Of a DNA stretch of 40,657 bases, positions 16,433-25,629 are shown piece after piece. The notes under the pieces are model-generated. The model did no database searches. It was not told where the DNA came from and saw nothing but the letters and a program-made list of their open reading frames with translations. The stretch covers positions 1-40,657 of the forward strand of contig CAZVFX010000064.1 in NCBI GenBank assembly GCA_964626565.1, given 5' to 3'. Source of the DNA: CAZVFX01 sp964626565 (GTDB lineage: Bacteria; Myxococcota_A; UBA9042; CAIXZC01). Within the stretch, counting starts at the first letter, position 1, and each line of letters begins with the position of its first letter. A program made the position numbers and the translations under genes.

Positions 16433-17710
16433 CTACAGCGCCTCCAACTCCTCGATCACGGCTCGAGCCAGACCTTTCACTTCATCTTCCGTGTGGGCTG
16501 CGCTGATGAAGAGCACTTCCACCGCAGACGGCGGCAGGTAGTAGCCGCGGTCGAGGAGGCGGCTGTAGATAGCGTTGAATCGTTCCGTGACTGCGGGTGA
16601 GATTCCTCCGGGGGCGCGGGGGAAATCGCCTTCGGCCAGGTAGAGCCAGGCGATGGAGCCTTGCCGCACGGCCCGTATATCGGTTCTTCCCGCCTCGGCA
16701 AGGGTGTCCTGCAGCAGTTGGCCCAGTTGGTCGAGTCGTTGGTAAGGCTGCTCGGACTGGAGGATTTTGAGCGTTGCGGAGCCTGCGGCCACCGAAACCG
16801 GATTGCCGCTGAGGGTGCCGGCCTGGTAGACGCCGCCGATGGGAGAAAGAAGGTCCATGGTCGCAGCTTTGCCAACCACGGCGCCCACCGGCATGCCGCC
16901 GCCGATAATCTTGCCCAGGGTTACCAGGTCGGGAGCAATACCGGCCATCTGCCCGAAGCCGCCAAACTGAAGGCGGAAGCCCGAGATGACTTCATCGAAC
17001 ACCAGCAAGGCGCCGTGGCGAGAGGTGATGTCCCGCAGGAACTGCAGGAATTCGGTGCGCTGGAGGAGCAGGCCGTTGTTGGCGGGCATGGGCTCGATGA
17101 TAACCGCGGCGATGCGGGAGCCGTGATTGTCAAACAGGTCTTTCACCGATTCTTCGTCATCCAGAGAGGCTACCAGTGTGGTGCGCGCAATATCTTCCGG
17201 TATGCCGTGTGAGCTGGCGGTTGCGAAGGTCGCCAGGCCGGATCCGGCCTTGACCAGCATGCCGTCGAAGTGGCCATGGTACCCACCTTCGAATTTCAGC
17301 ACCATGTCGCGTCCCGTCGCTCCCCGTGCGATCCTTAGCGCGGTCATCACCGCCTCGGTTCCGGAACTTACCGAGCGGACCCGGTCGAATCCGGGAAAGG
17401 CGGCGAGAACGAGTTCGGCCAGTTCCAGCTCGGCGGGATGGCAGGCGCCGTAGGATAGTCCCCTTGTAGCCGCCTCTCCGGCGGCGTGGAGCACCTCCGG
17501 CCGGGCGTGGCCGAGGATCAGCGGCCCCCAGGACTGGCAGAAGTCAACGTATTCGTTACCGTCGACGTCGGTGAAACGGCTGCCGGCAGCGCTATCGAAA
17601 TAGACTGGGGTTCCTCCCACCGAGCGAAAAGCGCGCACGGGACTGTTCACACCGCCCGGGATAAGGTTGCAGGCGCGGTCATACATCTGTTTGGAGCCGT
17701 TGCGGTTCAT
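16433..17710 (-). CDS. hemL: glutamate-1-semialdehyde 2,1-aminomutase
   Basis: Converts glutamate-1-semialdehyde to 5-aminolevulinate with PLP, the second step of the C5 pathway. The 425 residues match the family length. Landmarks are IPGGVNSPVRAFRSVGG at the N-terminus, VSSGTEAVMTALRIARG, GGYHGHFDGMLVKAGSG, VFDEVISGFR and VTLGKIIGGGMPVGA with the PLP lysine. AGGAGGAATACGTC precedes the ATG and fixes the start, 13 bp after hemD. Together with hemA it gives ALA from glutamyl-tRNA. Confidence 0.98.
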   Translation of the reverse strand: MNRNGSKQMYDRACNLIPGGVNSPVRAFRSVGGTPVYFDSAAGSRFTDVDGNEYVDFCQSWGPLILGHARPEVLHAAGEAATRGLSYGACHPAELELAELVLAAFPGFDRVRSVSSGTEAVMTALRIARGATGRDMVLKFEGGYHGHFDGMLVKAGSGLATFATASSHGIPEDIARTTLVASLDDEESVKDLFDNHGSRIAAVIIEPMPANNGLLLQRTEFLQFLRDITSRHGALLVFDEVISGFRLQFGGFGQMAGIAPDLVTLGKIIGGGMPVGAVVGKAATMDLLSPIGGVYQAGTLSGNPVSVAAGSATLKILQSEQPYQRLDQLGQLLQDTLAEAGRTDIRAVRQGSIAWLYLAEGDFPRAPGGISPAVTERFNAIYSRLLDRGYYLPPSAVEVLFISAAHTEDEVKGLARAVIEELEAL

Positions 17711-17723
17711 GACGTATTCCTCC

Positions 17724-18455
17724 TCAAAGGTCGTGTAGACATCTCAAGACTGCGGTCAGCAGGTCCTCAACCGCCGGGGACGCTGCGGCCAGGGTTACCG
17801 GCAGGTCGTAGGAGGCCAGTACCCGGGCAGTGGTGGGGCCGATTGCGACTCCATGCATGCGGCTTCGTAACCGGCGGTTCACCAGGAAGAACCGCTGGGC
17901 TGCCGAGGGGCTGGCAAAAACTCCAATGACCCTTCCCTGGAGACCAACAAGCGGCTCCAACTGCGGTTGAACGTTTTCGTAGACTACAAGCTTGCATACC
18001 TCGTAGCCGTTGTTCTCCATGCCTTTTTCGAACTGCCCCGTAGTCTGGGCGCCGCTGACGTAGAGTACGGCTGCACCGGGACTCAGTACCGCGGAGAGCT
18101 CTTCGGCAAGTCCGGCGCCGGTCTGCGCATTGGCCACGACATCTGCCGGGCGGCCGAATACTGCCTCCACCTCCGTGGCGGTGCGATTGCCTACTGCGGC
18201 CAGAAACTGCCGGGTGCCGGCAATGCGGCGTGCCGCGCCGGAGATGCCTTGCACTCCCCGTTTGCTCGAAAAAGCGATGGCGGCGAAATCCTCGAGAGCC
18301 CGGCCGCAACAAAGCGTACCTTCAACGTACGGATGCAGGCGTGAACTGATGCAGGGGTAGTCGACGATTTCTACGTCGTAGGGAGCGAGGCTCTCGGCCA
18401 GGGCCGCGTTGTCGGCCGGTTCTCGGGTGAGAATTACGGTTGGAAGGGCTGGCAT
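17724..18455 (-). CDS. hemD: uroporphyrinogen-III synthase
   Basis: Closes and inverts ring D of hydroxymethylbilane. The 243-residue protein is divergent, as usual for HemD, but has the two-domain pattern: VILTREPADNAALAESLAPY at the N-terminus, FAAIAFSSKRGVQGI, AAVGNRTATEVEAVFG, VLYVSGAQTTG, VGVFASPSAAQRFF-like IGVFASPSAAQRFF and VAIGPTTARVLASYDL. The ATG at 18455 has GGGAG five bases upstream and overlaps the hemC end by 22 bp, as is common for hemCD pairs. Its place directly behind hemC supports the call. Confidence 0.92.
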   Translation of the reverse strand: MPALPTVILTREPADNAALAESLAPYDVEIVDYPCISSRLHPYVEGTLCCGRALEDFAAIAFSSKRGVQGISGAARRIAGTRQFLAAVGNRTATEVEAVFGRPADVVANAQTGAGLAEELSAVLSPGAAVLYVSGAQTTGQFEKGMENNGYEVCKLVVYENVQPQLEPLVGLQGRVIGVFASPSAAQRFFLVNRRLRSRMHGVAIGPTTARVLASYDLPVTLAAASPAVEDLLTAVLRCLHDL

Positions 18456-19378
18456 AACTTCTCCCTGTTGGAAACGGGAACGGGCGCAAATCGCGGTGCG
18501 AGGTCGGGCCCGAGGGCGCTGCACTCCTCGAGGGTGCCCGAGAACACCTCCTGACCCCAACCGACGTCCCCTCCCCGATCGATGCCGATGGAGACCTCCC
18601 AGCCCTGGTCCAGCCTGCGGGCGTGCGCGCCAAAGGCGGTGTGGCAGCCGCCTTCGAAATTGGCTAACAGGCGGCGCTCCAGACGAACCGCGGCGTGGGT
18701 GTCGGCGTGGTTCAGTGCGGTGACAGCCGCAGCAGCTTTCTCGTCGCCTTTTCTAATCTGCACCGCAACCGCACCTTGACCGGGAGCAGGGAGCCAGACT
18801 TCGGAGTTCAACTGAAATGCCAGTAGCGGTGCGGGGTCGAGTTCCAATCGTTCAACTCCGGCGCGGGCAAGTACAACCGCACCATAGTCTTGATCCACAC
18901 ATTTGCGCATCCGAGTTGGAACGTTGCCCCTGATGAGGGTGGGCGTGGCGGTGGGCGCATAGTAGTTGACCAGGGCCTGCCGACGCAGGGAACCGGCGCC
19001 CACCACGCAACCGTCACGCAAGGGCAGCACGCGAGATTCATCGTACCAGTCCGGGTGGATGAACAGCACGTCCTCCACAGGTGCGCGCACCAGGCAGGCG
19101 GCTACCTCAAGGCGGGGGTCGATGGACGTCGGCAGATCCTTGAGGGAGTGCACCGCGATATCGATTTCACCTGCGGCCAGGCGTTCCTCTATCGCTTTGG
19201 TGAAGAAACCGGTTTCAGTGCCTCCCTGGAGGGCTATGTCTTGCCGCTGATCGCCTTCCGTCTTGATGATCTTCATCTCAGTTGTCGCAGGCAAGAGGCC
19301 CCGGACTGTTGTGGCCTGCCACAAAGCCAACCGGCTTCCCCTCGTTCCTATAATCAAGCCTTTCTCACTCGCCATCAT
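18434..19378 (-). CDS. hemC: hydroxymethylbilane synthase (porphobilinogen deaminase)
   Basis: Polymerises four porphobilinogens to hydroxymethylbilane on a dipyrromethane cofactor. The 314-residue protein has IIGTRGSRLALWQA, AVHSLKDLPT with the catalytic aspartate, VVGAGSLRRQAL, IRGNVPTRMRK and the cofactor cysteine in EGGCHTAFGAHA. I start at the ATG at 19378, which overlaps the hemA stop as ATGA and has GGAG six bases upstream; an ATG at 19375 is a close alternative. The C-terminal tail overlaps hemD. Confidence 0.97.
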   Translation of the reverse strand: MMASEKGLIIGTRGSRLALWQATTVRGLLPATTEMKIIKTEGDQRQDIALQGGTETGFFTKAIEERLAAGEIDIAVHSLKDLPTSIDPRLEVAACLVRAPVEDVLFIHPDWYDESRVLPLRDGCVVGAGSLRRQALVNYYAPTATPTLIRGNVPTRMRKCVDQDYGAVVLARAGVERLELDPAPLLAFQLNSEVWLPAPGQGAVAVQIRKGDEKAAAAVTALNHADTHAAVRLERRLLANFEGGCHTAFGAHARRLDQGWEVSIGIDRGGDVGWGQEVFSGTLEECSALGPDLAPRFAPVPVSNREKLCQPFQP

Positions 19379-20640
19379 TCCTTGCTCCAAAACTCTTCAA
19401 GTGCTGAGTGTAACGAATCGAACACGTCGTTGGAATACTCTCTTACCAGTTCGCGCATAGCAGTGACAACCCGGGCCCGGTCCTGTTCCTCAAGGGCCTC
19501 CCCCAGTTTCTCGGTGACAAATTCGTTGATGGTCTGCCCCATCATTTCGAAGCGCTTCTCCTGTGCGCGCTTGAGCATGCGAACCATGTGCCGCTCGAGA
19601 CAGAAGCGCCTGAACCGGTCCACCTGCTTGTGAAACTCTTCGGCCAGTTTTGTGCGCTGGGAATCGGTGCCGGCTTCAACCTTCAGGTGCAACAAGTCGT
19701 CCACGTTCTTGTACGTTACACCGTCAATCTGTGCGACCGCCCCTGCTACCTGTTGAGGGATTCCGATATCCATAATGGTGAGGGCCTTGCCTTGAACTCG
19801 ACGCTCCAGATGTGCTGCAGTAATCACGGGAGTGGGGGCGCCTGAGGCGACAACCAGAAAATCGGCTGTTTCCAGCGCCTCGGGCAGCTTGTCCAACCCC
19901 TGCCACACGGCCGCGTGTGAGTCGGTGACAGTGCGATTTATCCGTTGCACCGGGCACTCTACGGTCTGCTCGATGAGATCCGCGGTCTTGCGGCCGATTT
20001 CGCCCATGCCGACCACCGCCGCGGAGCGTGCCTGAGAGTCGGTTTGGGCCATTTGGGAAAGAAAACGTGCAACCAGCACGTGTATGCCCCGGGTCCTGGT
20101 CGAGCGAAAGCCCAGGCGATGGGCAGTCTTGGCGATGCCGCCGGCAAATCTCCCCATGCCGTTAAGGATTCGGGACGAGGTCTGTTCCGCCAGTGCACGC
20201 TGGAGGCCTTTTTGAAACTGCCCCGCTATCTCGGCCTCGCCTTCAGCCAGAGACTCCATGCCCGCGACCAGACGAAAGATGTGCAGCGCAGCCTCGCGTC
20301 CCACATGGACCGAAACCCTGGGCAGTCCCTCAACGTCCCCGGCGTCACGAGCCCAACGGCTGAGCATCTGGGCCTCAAGCAATTCACCAATCCAGGCGGG
20401 GTTTTCGGTGGAAACGACCCATTCGACACGGTTGCAGGTTTCCAGCGCCATAAATCCAGCGGACGGGTCCATTCGGCGGATCGAATCAAACAAGCCTCCC
20501 CGGCCCTCTTCAGTGGTGAGCAACATGGAGCGGTAGGTTGTGGAAGCGGTACGGAAGTCGCAGCCAACCACGACGAGGGGTACGTCAACGCCCCGGGCGG
20601 TGGTAGTGGCGTCGTATTCTCCGGTCTTGCTGTTATGCAC
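19375..20640 (-). CDS. hemA: glutamyl-tRNA reductase (divergent)
   Basis: Reduces glutamyl-tRNA to glutamate-1-semialdehyde with NADPH, the first committed step. Family features are VVGCDFRTAS at the N-terminus, the catalytic cysteine in ALETCNRVEW, HIFRLVAGMESLAEGEAEI for substrate binding, VVGMGEIGRKTADLI for NADPH and the helical C-terminal dimerisation domain. The sequence departs from consensus in places, for example SLAEGEAEI where most have SMVLGEPQI. I prefer the GTG at 20640, which has GGAGG at six bases and overlaps hemY by 8 bp; an in-frame ATG at 20688 would add 16 residues. The protein would be 421 residues. Confidence 0.94.
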   Translation of the reverse strand: MHNSKTGEYDATTTARGVDVPLVVVGCDFRTASTTYRSMLLTTEEGRGGLFDSIRRMDPSAGFMALETCNRVEWVVSTENPAWIGELLEAQMLSRWARDAGDVEGLPRVSVHVGREAALHIFRLVAGMESLAEGEAEIAGQFQKGLQRALAEQTSSRILNGMGRFAGGIAKTAHRLGFRSTRTRGIHVLVARFLSQMAQTDSQARSAAVVGMGEIGRKTADLIEQTVECPVQRINRTVTDSHAAVWQGLDKLPEALETADFLVVASGAPTPVITAAHLERRVQGKALTIMDIGIPQQVAGAVAQIDGVTYKNVDDLLHLKVEAGTDSQRTKLAEEFHKQVDRFRRFCLERHMVRMLKRAQEKRFEMMGQTINEFVTEKLGEALEEQDRARVVTAMRELVREYSNDVFDSLHSALEEFWSKE

Positions 20641-22003
20641 GTCCACCCTCCAAATACTCCCCACACCGCTCTGCAGCCCGGAAGCCACTCTCTACTGCGT
20701 GCTCGATGCCGACGCCGGTGAGATAGTTGCCGGCAAGAAAGAACCCGGGTTTGGCCGATACACTGTCGACCACTTCTCTGACGCGCTCCGGATGATCAGG
20801 CATAAGCTGAGGTATAGCTTTGCTATTGCGGAGAATTGTTGCCATTTTTGGAGTGCCAACGTCAACACCCAGGATCGTTTGATGGTCTCTTCTAAGTTGT
20901 GCGAGCAGCTCTGATTCGGAAAGACTTGCGGCCTCCGGATCGGTTGCGCCACCGTAGTAGGTGGACATGAGGTGCATGTCTTCCGGGGTCCTGTGGGAAA
21001 AAAGCTGAGACGGGAACAAGGTGCCCAGGAGGCGCAGGTCGTACAGTCTGGGCACCAGGAATCCGAAGCCCCTGGGAAACGGGTTTCCGGCGCGTTGATG
21101 GGCCCAGTGGATCAGCGCTACCGGGACCATGGGCACAGCCGCGAGAGCGTCCGCAGCCGCAGGTGCCAAGGGCTGGAGGATCTCGCAGCCCCGGTCAGGC
21201 GGGACCGCTACCACCACTGCGCGGGCGGAAACCTCTCCGGCTGCGGTGACTACTGTAGGATGGGCGCCGGTCTGGACCGATAGAACCTGCTCGCCGGTGA
21301 CCAGGGAGTCACCAAGGTCGGCCGCTAGTCGTTCCGTAATGACTCCGAGGCCTCCCTTCATGCTGAACAGCCCTTTGCGCGCGGTTTTGCCTTCCGCCTT
21401 CAGGCGTTTGCGCTTTGCCTTCATATACCTGAGTGCGCCGCGAATCATGGAGCCGCGCTCATTTTCAAAATCCCAGAATTTCGGGAAGGCAGCCCTGGCG
21501 CCGAGGGTCCTGACATCGCCGGCGTACACCCCCGACACGAAGGGGGACATGATATACTGTGCCGCTTCGCGGCCGAAGCGACGGCAGAAGAAATCCCATG
21601 CTGTTTCGAGAGGCTGGGCGCGGCCGCGAATGAAGGGCTCCATGGCCAGGCGCATTTTGGCCCGCCAGCTTAGCAGCCGGGAAGTGAGGAACGCCTTGAT
21701 TGAAGTGGGTAGAGGATGAAGCGCTCCATCCCGATAGATGAACCTGTTGCCGCCGATTTTGAGGGCCGGCTCCACCTGGGCATCCAATCCCGCTTCCTCG
21801 ATGAGTTGCCAGATAAACTCCGAAGAACCCATGAAACTGTTGGGTCCCTTTTCCAGCCGAAAGCCGTCCTGGTCGAGAGTCTGCACGTTGCCGCCGGCAC
21901 GCCGGTGCTCCTCAAAGACCTGCACGTCTTTGCCGGCCTGCTGCAGCTTCCAGGCCGCGGTCAGCCCTGAGATGCCTCCTCCAACAATTATGACGTCGCG
22001 CAT
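20633..22003 (-). CDS. hemY: FAD-dependent protoporphyrinogen oxidase
   Basis: Oxidises protoporphyrinogen IX to protoporphyrin IX. The 456-residue protein begins with the FAD-binding VIIVGGGISGLTAAWKLQQAG and has FRLEKGPNSFMGS, AAQYIMSPFVSGVYAGD, SMKGGLGVITERLA and the C-terminal FAD contact FLAGNYLTGVGIEHAVESG, all typical of HemY (the oxygen-using or alternative-acceptor type, also named hemG in eukaryotic nomenclature). The ATG at 22003 overlaps hemH by 16 bp and has AGGG just upstream. HemY in an operon with oxygen-independent HemN suggests facultative or micro-oxic life, or use of another electron acceptor. Confidence 0.96.
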   Translation of the reverse strand: MRDVIIVGGGISGLTAAWKLQQAGKDVQVFEEHRRAGGNVQTLDQDGFRLEKGPNSFMGSSEFIWQLIEEAGLDAQVEPALKIGGNRFIYRDGALHPLPTSIKAFLTSRLLSWRAKMRLAMEPFIRGRAQPLETAWDFFCRRFGREAAQYIMSPFVSGVYAGDVRTLGARAAFPKFWDFENERGSMIRGALRYMKAKRKRLKAEGKTARKGLFSMKGGLGVITERLAADLGDSLVTGEQVLSVQTGAHPTVVTAAGEVSARAVVVAVPPDRGCEILQPLAPAAADALAAVPMVPVALIHWAHQRAGNPFPRGFGFLVPRLYDLRLLGTLFPSQLFSHRTPEDMHLMSTYYGGATDPEAASLSESELLAQLRRDHQTILGVDVGTPKMATILRNSKAIPQLMPDHPERVREVVDSVSAKPGFFLAGNYLTGVGIEHAVESGFRAAERCGEYLEGGRA

Positions 22004-22965
22004 GGGTCCCTCTCGCTCACGAAGAGGTTCTCCACCAGCCGCGCCAACCCTTCGACGTAGGGTTGTTCGGCTCCGGGTGTGGGAACCCGCTCGAACTGCT
22101 CTATTCCGCGTTGGTTGCACAGTTCGCGGAAGCAGATGTCCAAATCGTACATGGTTTCGAGGTTTTCTGAAACAAAGCTGACCGGCTGGACCACCAGGCG
22201 TCGGATCCCCCGGTCCAAAAGGAGCTTCAGCTCCTCCTCTACGCTGGGTCCGTGCCATTCTCCGAACCTCACTGCGCTTTGGAAGGCGAGGGAGTAGGGG
22301 AGGGGGTTGCCTGCTTTGCGGGCTACCAACTCGACCGTTTGTTTGACCTCGTCGATATATGGGTCTCCACTCGCGGTATAGCTCACCGGGATGCTGTGCG
22401 CTGTGAAGAGGACGTGGCTGTGGGTTTGCTCTGTCAGCCGGTCAATGGCCAGGTTCTGCAGGTTTGCCAGCGCTTCGATGTAGCCGTCGCACCGAAAATG
22501 CCGATCAACTACCGAATATGGGAGCAACCCGTCAACCTGCCGGGCGAAATCCTGGAGGGATGAATAGGTAGTGGAAGATGAGTACTGAGGGTAGAGGGGT
22601 AGGGCGGCGACACGAGTAGCGCCTTGTGCGACCAGTTCTTCGGCGGCCTGGCGTGGGGAGGGGGGAGAGTAGCGCATGGCCACGGCGACCGGTGCGTCCA
22701 GGCGACGGGCCAGAGCAGAGGCCAGCTTGCGGGTTTCGGCCAACAGGGGAGAGCCCCCTCCGATCGCCGTGTAGCGGTCACGCACCTTCACAGCCCGCCG
22801 GCGGGCAATGAAACGGGCCAGCAGCGGTTGATAGAGGAATCCGGCGGGCATGCGGATGAGGTTGCGGTCCGCCAGGACGCGGCTCAAGTATGGGCGGATC
22901 CCGTCGAGGTCTTCGGGACCTCCCATGTTCATCAGCACGACTCCGGTTTTCGACTCAGCGGCCAT
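21988..22965 (-). CDS. hemH: ferrochelatase
   Basis: Inserts ferrous iron into protoporphyrin IX, the last step. The 325-residue protein has VVLMNMGGPEDLDGIRPYLS, YTAIGGGSPL, LPLYPQYSSSTT, the catalytic histidine in LFTAHSIPVSYTASGDPY and VQPVSFVSENLETMYDLDI with the conserved glutamate. The ATG at 22965 has AGG eight bases upstream; a TTG at 22971 is the alternative. It lies 19 bp after hemN and overlaps hemY. Confidence 0.97.
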   Translation of the reverse strand: MAAESKTGVVLMNMGGPEDLDGIRPYLSRVLADRNLIRMPAGFLYQPLLARFIARRRAVKVRDRYTAIGGGSPLLAETRKLASALARRLDAPVAVAMRYSPPSPRQAAEELVAQGATRVAALPLYPQYSSSTTYSSLQDFARQVDGLLPYSVVDRHFRCDGYIEALANLQNLAIDRLTEQTHSHVLFTAHSIPVSYTASGDPYIDEVKQTVELVARKAGNPLPYSLAFQSAVRFGEWHGPSVEEELKLLLDRGIRRLVVQPVSFVSENLETMYDLDICFRELCNQRGIEQFERVPTPGAEQPYVEGLARLVENLFVSERDPCATS

Positions 22966-22984
22966 GGGCAATGCCTATCATTCC

Positions 22985-24394
22985 CTAGATGGTCTTCGAA
23001 TACCTCTGTGACTTGTCCCCCTCTCCGTGGAGATAAAGGTCGAACGTCATGGCAATATTCCGTACGAAGTAGCGCCCCAACCTGGTCACGTTGATCTCGT
23101 CGTCGGCGACTTCAAGCAGCCCGTCATCTACGAATCCTTGAAGGCCTCCCAGTTCAGCGGCAAAATGTGCGGCAAAGTCGATGTTGAATTCTTGCTCGAC
23201 CCTGCGGGTGTCCAGGTGGAAATTGCACAACAGATCCATGATTACATCCCGACGCAGAATATCTTCGTCGGACATGAGGAATGCCTTGGACCAACGGGAT
23301 TTTCCCGCCCCGCCGACGTAGTCGCCAATCTCCTTTTCGTTTTGCGCATAAGTGAAGCCAACCGAGCTGATGCCCGACGCTCCCATGCCTACCAGGTCGA
23401 GGCCCTTGCGGGTGGTGTAACCCATGAAGTTTCGGTTGAGGGTGCGTGACTCAAGCGCTGTGATAAGCTCGTCTTCGGGCCGGGCGAAATGGTCGAATCC
23501 GACATGTTTGAAGCCCGCGTCCAGGAGTTTGTCGAAGGCGATGCCGAACAGTTCCATGCGAAGTTCTGCCCCGGGGATTTCCAGATGTTCCATTTTCTTC
23601 TGATGAGGGCTCACCCAGGGTACGTGGGCGTAGCCGAAGACTGCCAGACGTGATGGCGAAAGGGAGATGATTCGGTCCACAGTGGTGGCGAAAGACTCCG
23701 GCGTCTGGCCGGGCAGTCCGTAGATGAGGTCGAGATTGACGGCCTTCATGCCGCGGCCCTGGAGTTGAGTGACCACGTTGGTGAGCCGTTCGACGGAGAG
23801 AACACGATTGATGTTGTTTTGCACCGACGGTTCGAGATCCTGGACCCCGAAGCTGAAGCGGTTGAAACCCAGATCCAGCAGCAGGTCCAGGTAGTCGGGC
23901 TCCACCCACCTTGGGTCCACTTCGATGGCGCGCTCTCCTTCCTCCGGGAAGTTTAGCCGGCTGCGGAATTCCTCCATCAGCTTCGCCATGGTATCGGGTG
24001 AAAGATAGGTGGGCGTGCCGCCGCCAAACGCCATCTGTTCCACCGGGCGGGAAGGGTCGATAACGTCGAGCAGCCAGGACAGGTGGTCCTTGAGCGCGGC
24101 CACGTATGTCTGCACGGTGGCGTCCGCGCACTCGACCCTGGTGTGGCAGCCGCAGTAGTTGCAACGGGAGCGGCAGAACGGAATGTGCACGTACAGCGAC
24201 ATGCCGGGTGCGTCCTGGCCCGCGGCACCATTGCTGTTACGCCAACGTTGGACTACGGCGGTCTCATCAAACTCGGTAGTAAACTGTGGGGCCGTGGGGT
24301 AGCTGGTGTAGCGGGGGCCACTCTTGCGGTAACGCGCCAGGAGTTCGGAAGGGATGTTCCGCGGGCTTATGTCGCTGTTGATGCTTTCGGTCAT
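22985..24394 (-). CDS. hemN: oxygen-independent coproporphyrinogen III dehydrogenase (radical SAM)
   Basis: Decarboxylates two propionates of coproporphyrinogen III with S-adenosylmethionine under anoxic conditions. The N-terminal SGPRYTSYPTAPQF is the mark of true HemN rather than HemW. The radical SAM cluster cysteines C74, C78 and C81 are in HIPFCRSRCNYCGC, the extra fourth cysteine included, and FGGGTPTYLS follows. NRFSFGVQDLEPSVQNNINR and the C-terminal HemN domain are complete in 469 residues. The ATG at 24394 shares its A with the hemE stop (TAATG). Confidence 0.98.
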   Translation of the reverse strand: MTESINSDISPRNIPSELLARYRKSGPRYTSYPTAPQFTTEFDETAVVQRWRNSNGAAGQDAPGMSLYVHIPFCRSRCNYCGCHTRVECADATVQTYVAALKDHLSWLLDVIDPSRPVEQMAFGGGTPTYLSPDTMAKLMEEFRSRLNFPEEGERAIEVDPRWVEPDYLDLLLDLGFNRFSFGVQDLEPSVQNNINRVLSVERLTNVVTQLQGRGMKAVNLDLIYGLPGQTPESFATTVDRIISLSPSRLAVFGYAHVPWVSPHQKKMEHLEIPGAELRMELFGIAFDKLLDAGFKHVGFDHFARPEDELITALESRTLNRNFMGYTTRKGLDLVGMGASGISSVGFTYAQNEKEIGDYVGGAGKSRWSKAFLMSDEDILRRDVIMDLLCNFHLDTRRVEQEFNIDFAAHFAAELGGLQGFVDDGLLEVADDEINVTRLGRYFVRNIAMTFDLYLHGEGDKSQRYSKTI

Positions 24395-25416
24395 TATGCC
24401 CTCCACTCGACTACGGCATCAACGAAAGCGGCGATCCCCTCGATGGGCGTGTCGGGCGAGAGGCCGTGGCCCAGATTGGCAATGTGCCCCTGGCCGCCGG
24501 TCTGGCCGAGCATCTCAAACACTTTTCGTCTGATCTCCTCCGGTTTTCCAAAGAGCGCGACGGGGTCAAGGTTGCCCTGCACGACCATGTCGGGCCGGGT
24601 ACGCTTGCGCACGTCGCCAAGGCCGACGCGCCAATCGATACCCAGCGCCTGAGAACCGCACCCGGCCGCGTCCTCAAGCAGGTTGCCTATTCCGTTGATG
24701 TAGTAGATTCCGGGGGCGCCCTTGCCGGACAGGCGCTCGAATACCCGCGCTACTGCGGGCAGGGCGAAGCGTCGGAACTCCTCGCCCGGGAGATCCCCGA
24801 CCCAGGTGTCGAAAAGCTGGTATGCTGTGATGCCGGCCTCGATCTGCATTTGCACATAGTCGGCGACGACATCGCCGATCTTGTTGAGCAGATCTGTAAA
24901 CAGGGCCGGGTCGCGGTACATCATCGCCCGGGTTTTGATAAATCCCTTGGCTCCCAGTCCGTCGACCATGTAGCAGGCCAGCGTGAAGGGAGCACCGGAG
25001 AATCCGAGAACCGCCTTTTCTTCGCCCACTTCACCGATCACGTTGCGCAAGGCACCGGTTACGTAGTCGAGGCTGACTCCGACGTCAGGAGTCTTCAACG
25101 CGTTTACGTCAGCACGTGTGGCGACCACCGGGGAGATTACCGGCGCAGGTGTGAAGTCGATGTTGAGTCCCATGGCCGCTGGCACGGTCAGAATGTCGCT
25201 GAAAATAATGGCCGCATCCACGGGAAAGCGGCGCAACGGCTGCAGCGTAACCTCGGCAGCCAGCTCGGGAGTCTGGGCCAGTTGCCAGAACGAGTACTTC
25301 TCTTTGAGCGCCCGGTATTCCGGCAACGTGCGGCCTGCCTGCCGCATCATCCATACGGGCGGTCTGTCGACAGGTTGGAAACTGCACGCGGCGCGGAAAC
25401 GTTCAAGTGAGTTCAT
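24394..25416 (-). CDS. hemE: uroporphyrinogen decarboxylase
   Basis: Decarboxylates the four acetates of uroporphyrinogen III to give coproporphyrinogen III. The 340-residue protein has the family signature RPPVWMMRQAGRTLPEYRALK near residue 18, ALGFSGAPFT-like AVLGFSGAPFTLACYMVDG, AYQLFDTWVGDL and IANLGHGLSPDTPIEG. GGAGGAAGTAA precedes the ATG at 25416. It is the first gene of the heme operon and overlaps hemN by one base. Confidence 0.98.
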   Translation of the reverse strand: MNSLERFRAACSFQPVDRPPVWMMRQAGRTLPEYRALKEKYSFWQLAQTPELAAEVTLQPLRRFPVDAAIIFSDILTVPAAMGLNIDFTPAPVISPVVATRADVNALKTPDVGVSLDYVTGALRNVIGEVGEEKAVLGFSGAPFTLACYMVDGLGAKGFIKTRAMMYRDPALFTDLLNKIGDVVADYVQMQIEAGITAYQLFDTWVGDLPGEEFRRFALPAVARVFERLSGKGAPGIYYINGIGNLLEDAAGCGSQALGIDWRVGLGDVRKRTRPDMVVQGNLDPVALFGKPEEIRRKVFEMLGQTGGQGHIANLGHGLSPDTPIEGIAAFVDAVVEWRA

Positions 25417-25506
25417 TTACTTCCTCCGTGCGAGGCCGTCAGGCACGCGGCCAGGAATTTCTCGCGTAAGTTAGCGGATGTTCCAACGCGTAGTCAAGTA
25501 GCATCC

Positions 25507-25521
25507 GCGCGCACTACGCGC
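25507..25521 (-). promoter_or_regulatory. small hairpin in the heme operon leader
   Basis: GCGCG and CGCGC pair around a 5-nt loop, about 90 nt upstream of hemE within the predicted leader of roughly 140 nt. A role in leader structure is possible but unproven. Confidence 0.3.
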
Positions 25522-25554
25522 ACAAGGAAAAACACACTACGGTTAAATACTATC

Positions 25555-25567
25555 AATGATCATTATA
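25555..25567 (-). promoter_or_regulatory. -10 element of the heme operon with overlapping palindrome
   Basis: On the minus strand a perfect TATAAT (25567-25562) lies in an AT-rich block. It overlaps the 10-bp palindrome AATGATCATT (25555-25564), a likely place for a repressor. The best -35 candidate, TTGAGG at 25593-25588, is 20 bp away, so the -35 is weak or replaced by an activator. Confidence 0.45.
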
Positions 25568-25599
25568 TTTTATTTTCGACAAATATACCTCAACCGCTC

Positions 25600-25629
25600 T
25601 TGACAACATACGCCCCGATTAGGTAGTAG
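25600..25629 (+). promoter_or_regulatory. candidate promoter of the HybA-like/HybB/cytochrome genes
   Basis: TTGACA (25600-25605), an 18-bp spacer and TAGTAG (25624-25629) point at the gene starting at 25681. The -35 is perfect, the -10 poor. Confidence 0.4.

Noticed and set aside
25591..25602. CAACCGCTCTTG as a third activator site before the HybA-like gene
   Set aside because: One arm base is wrong and no sigma-54 promoter follows; a sigma-70 -35 overlaps it.
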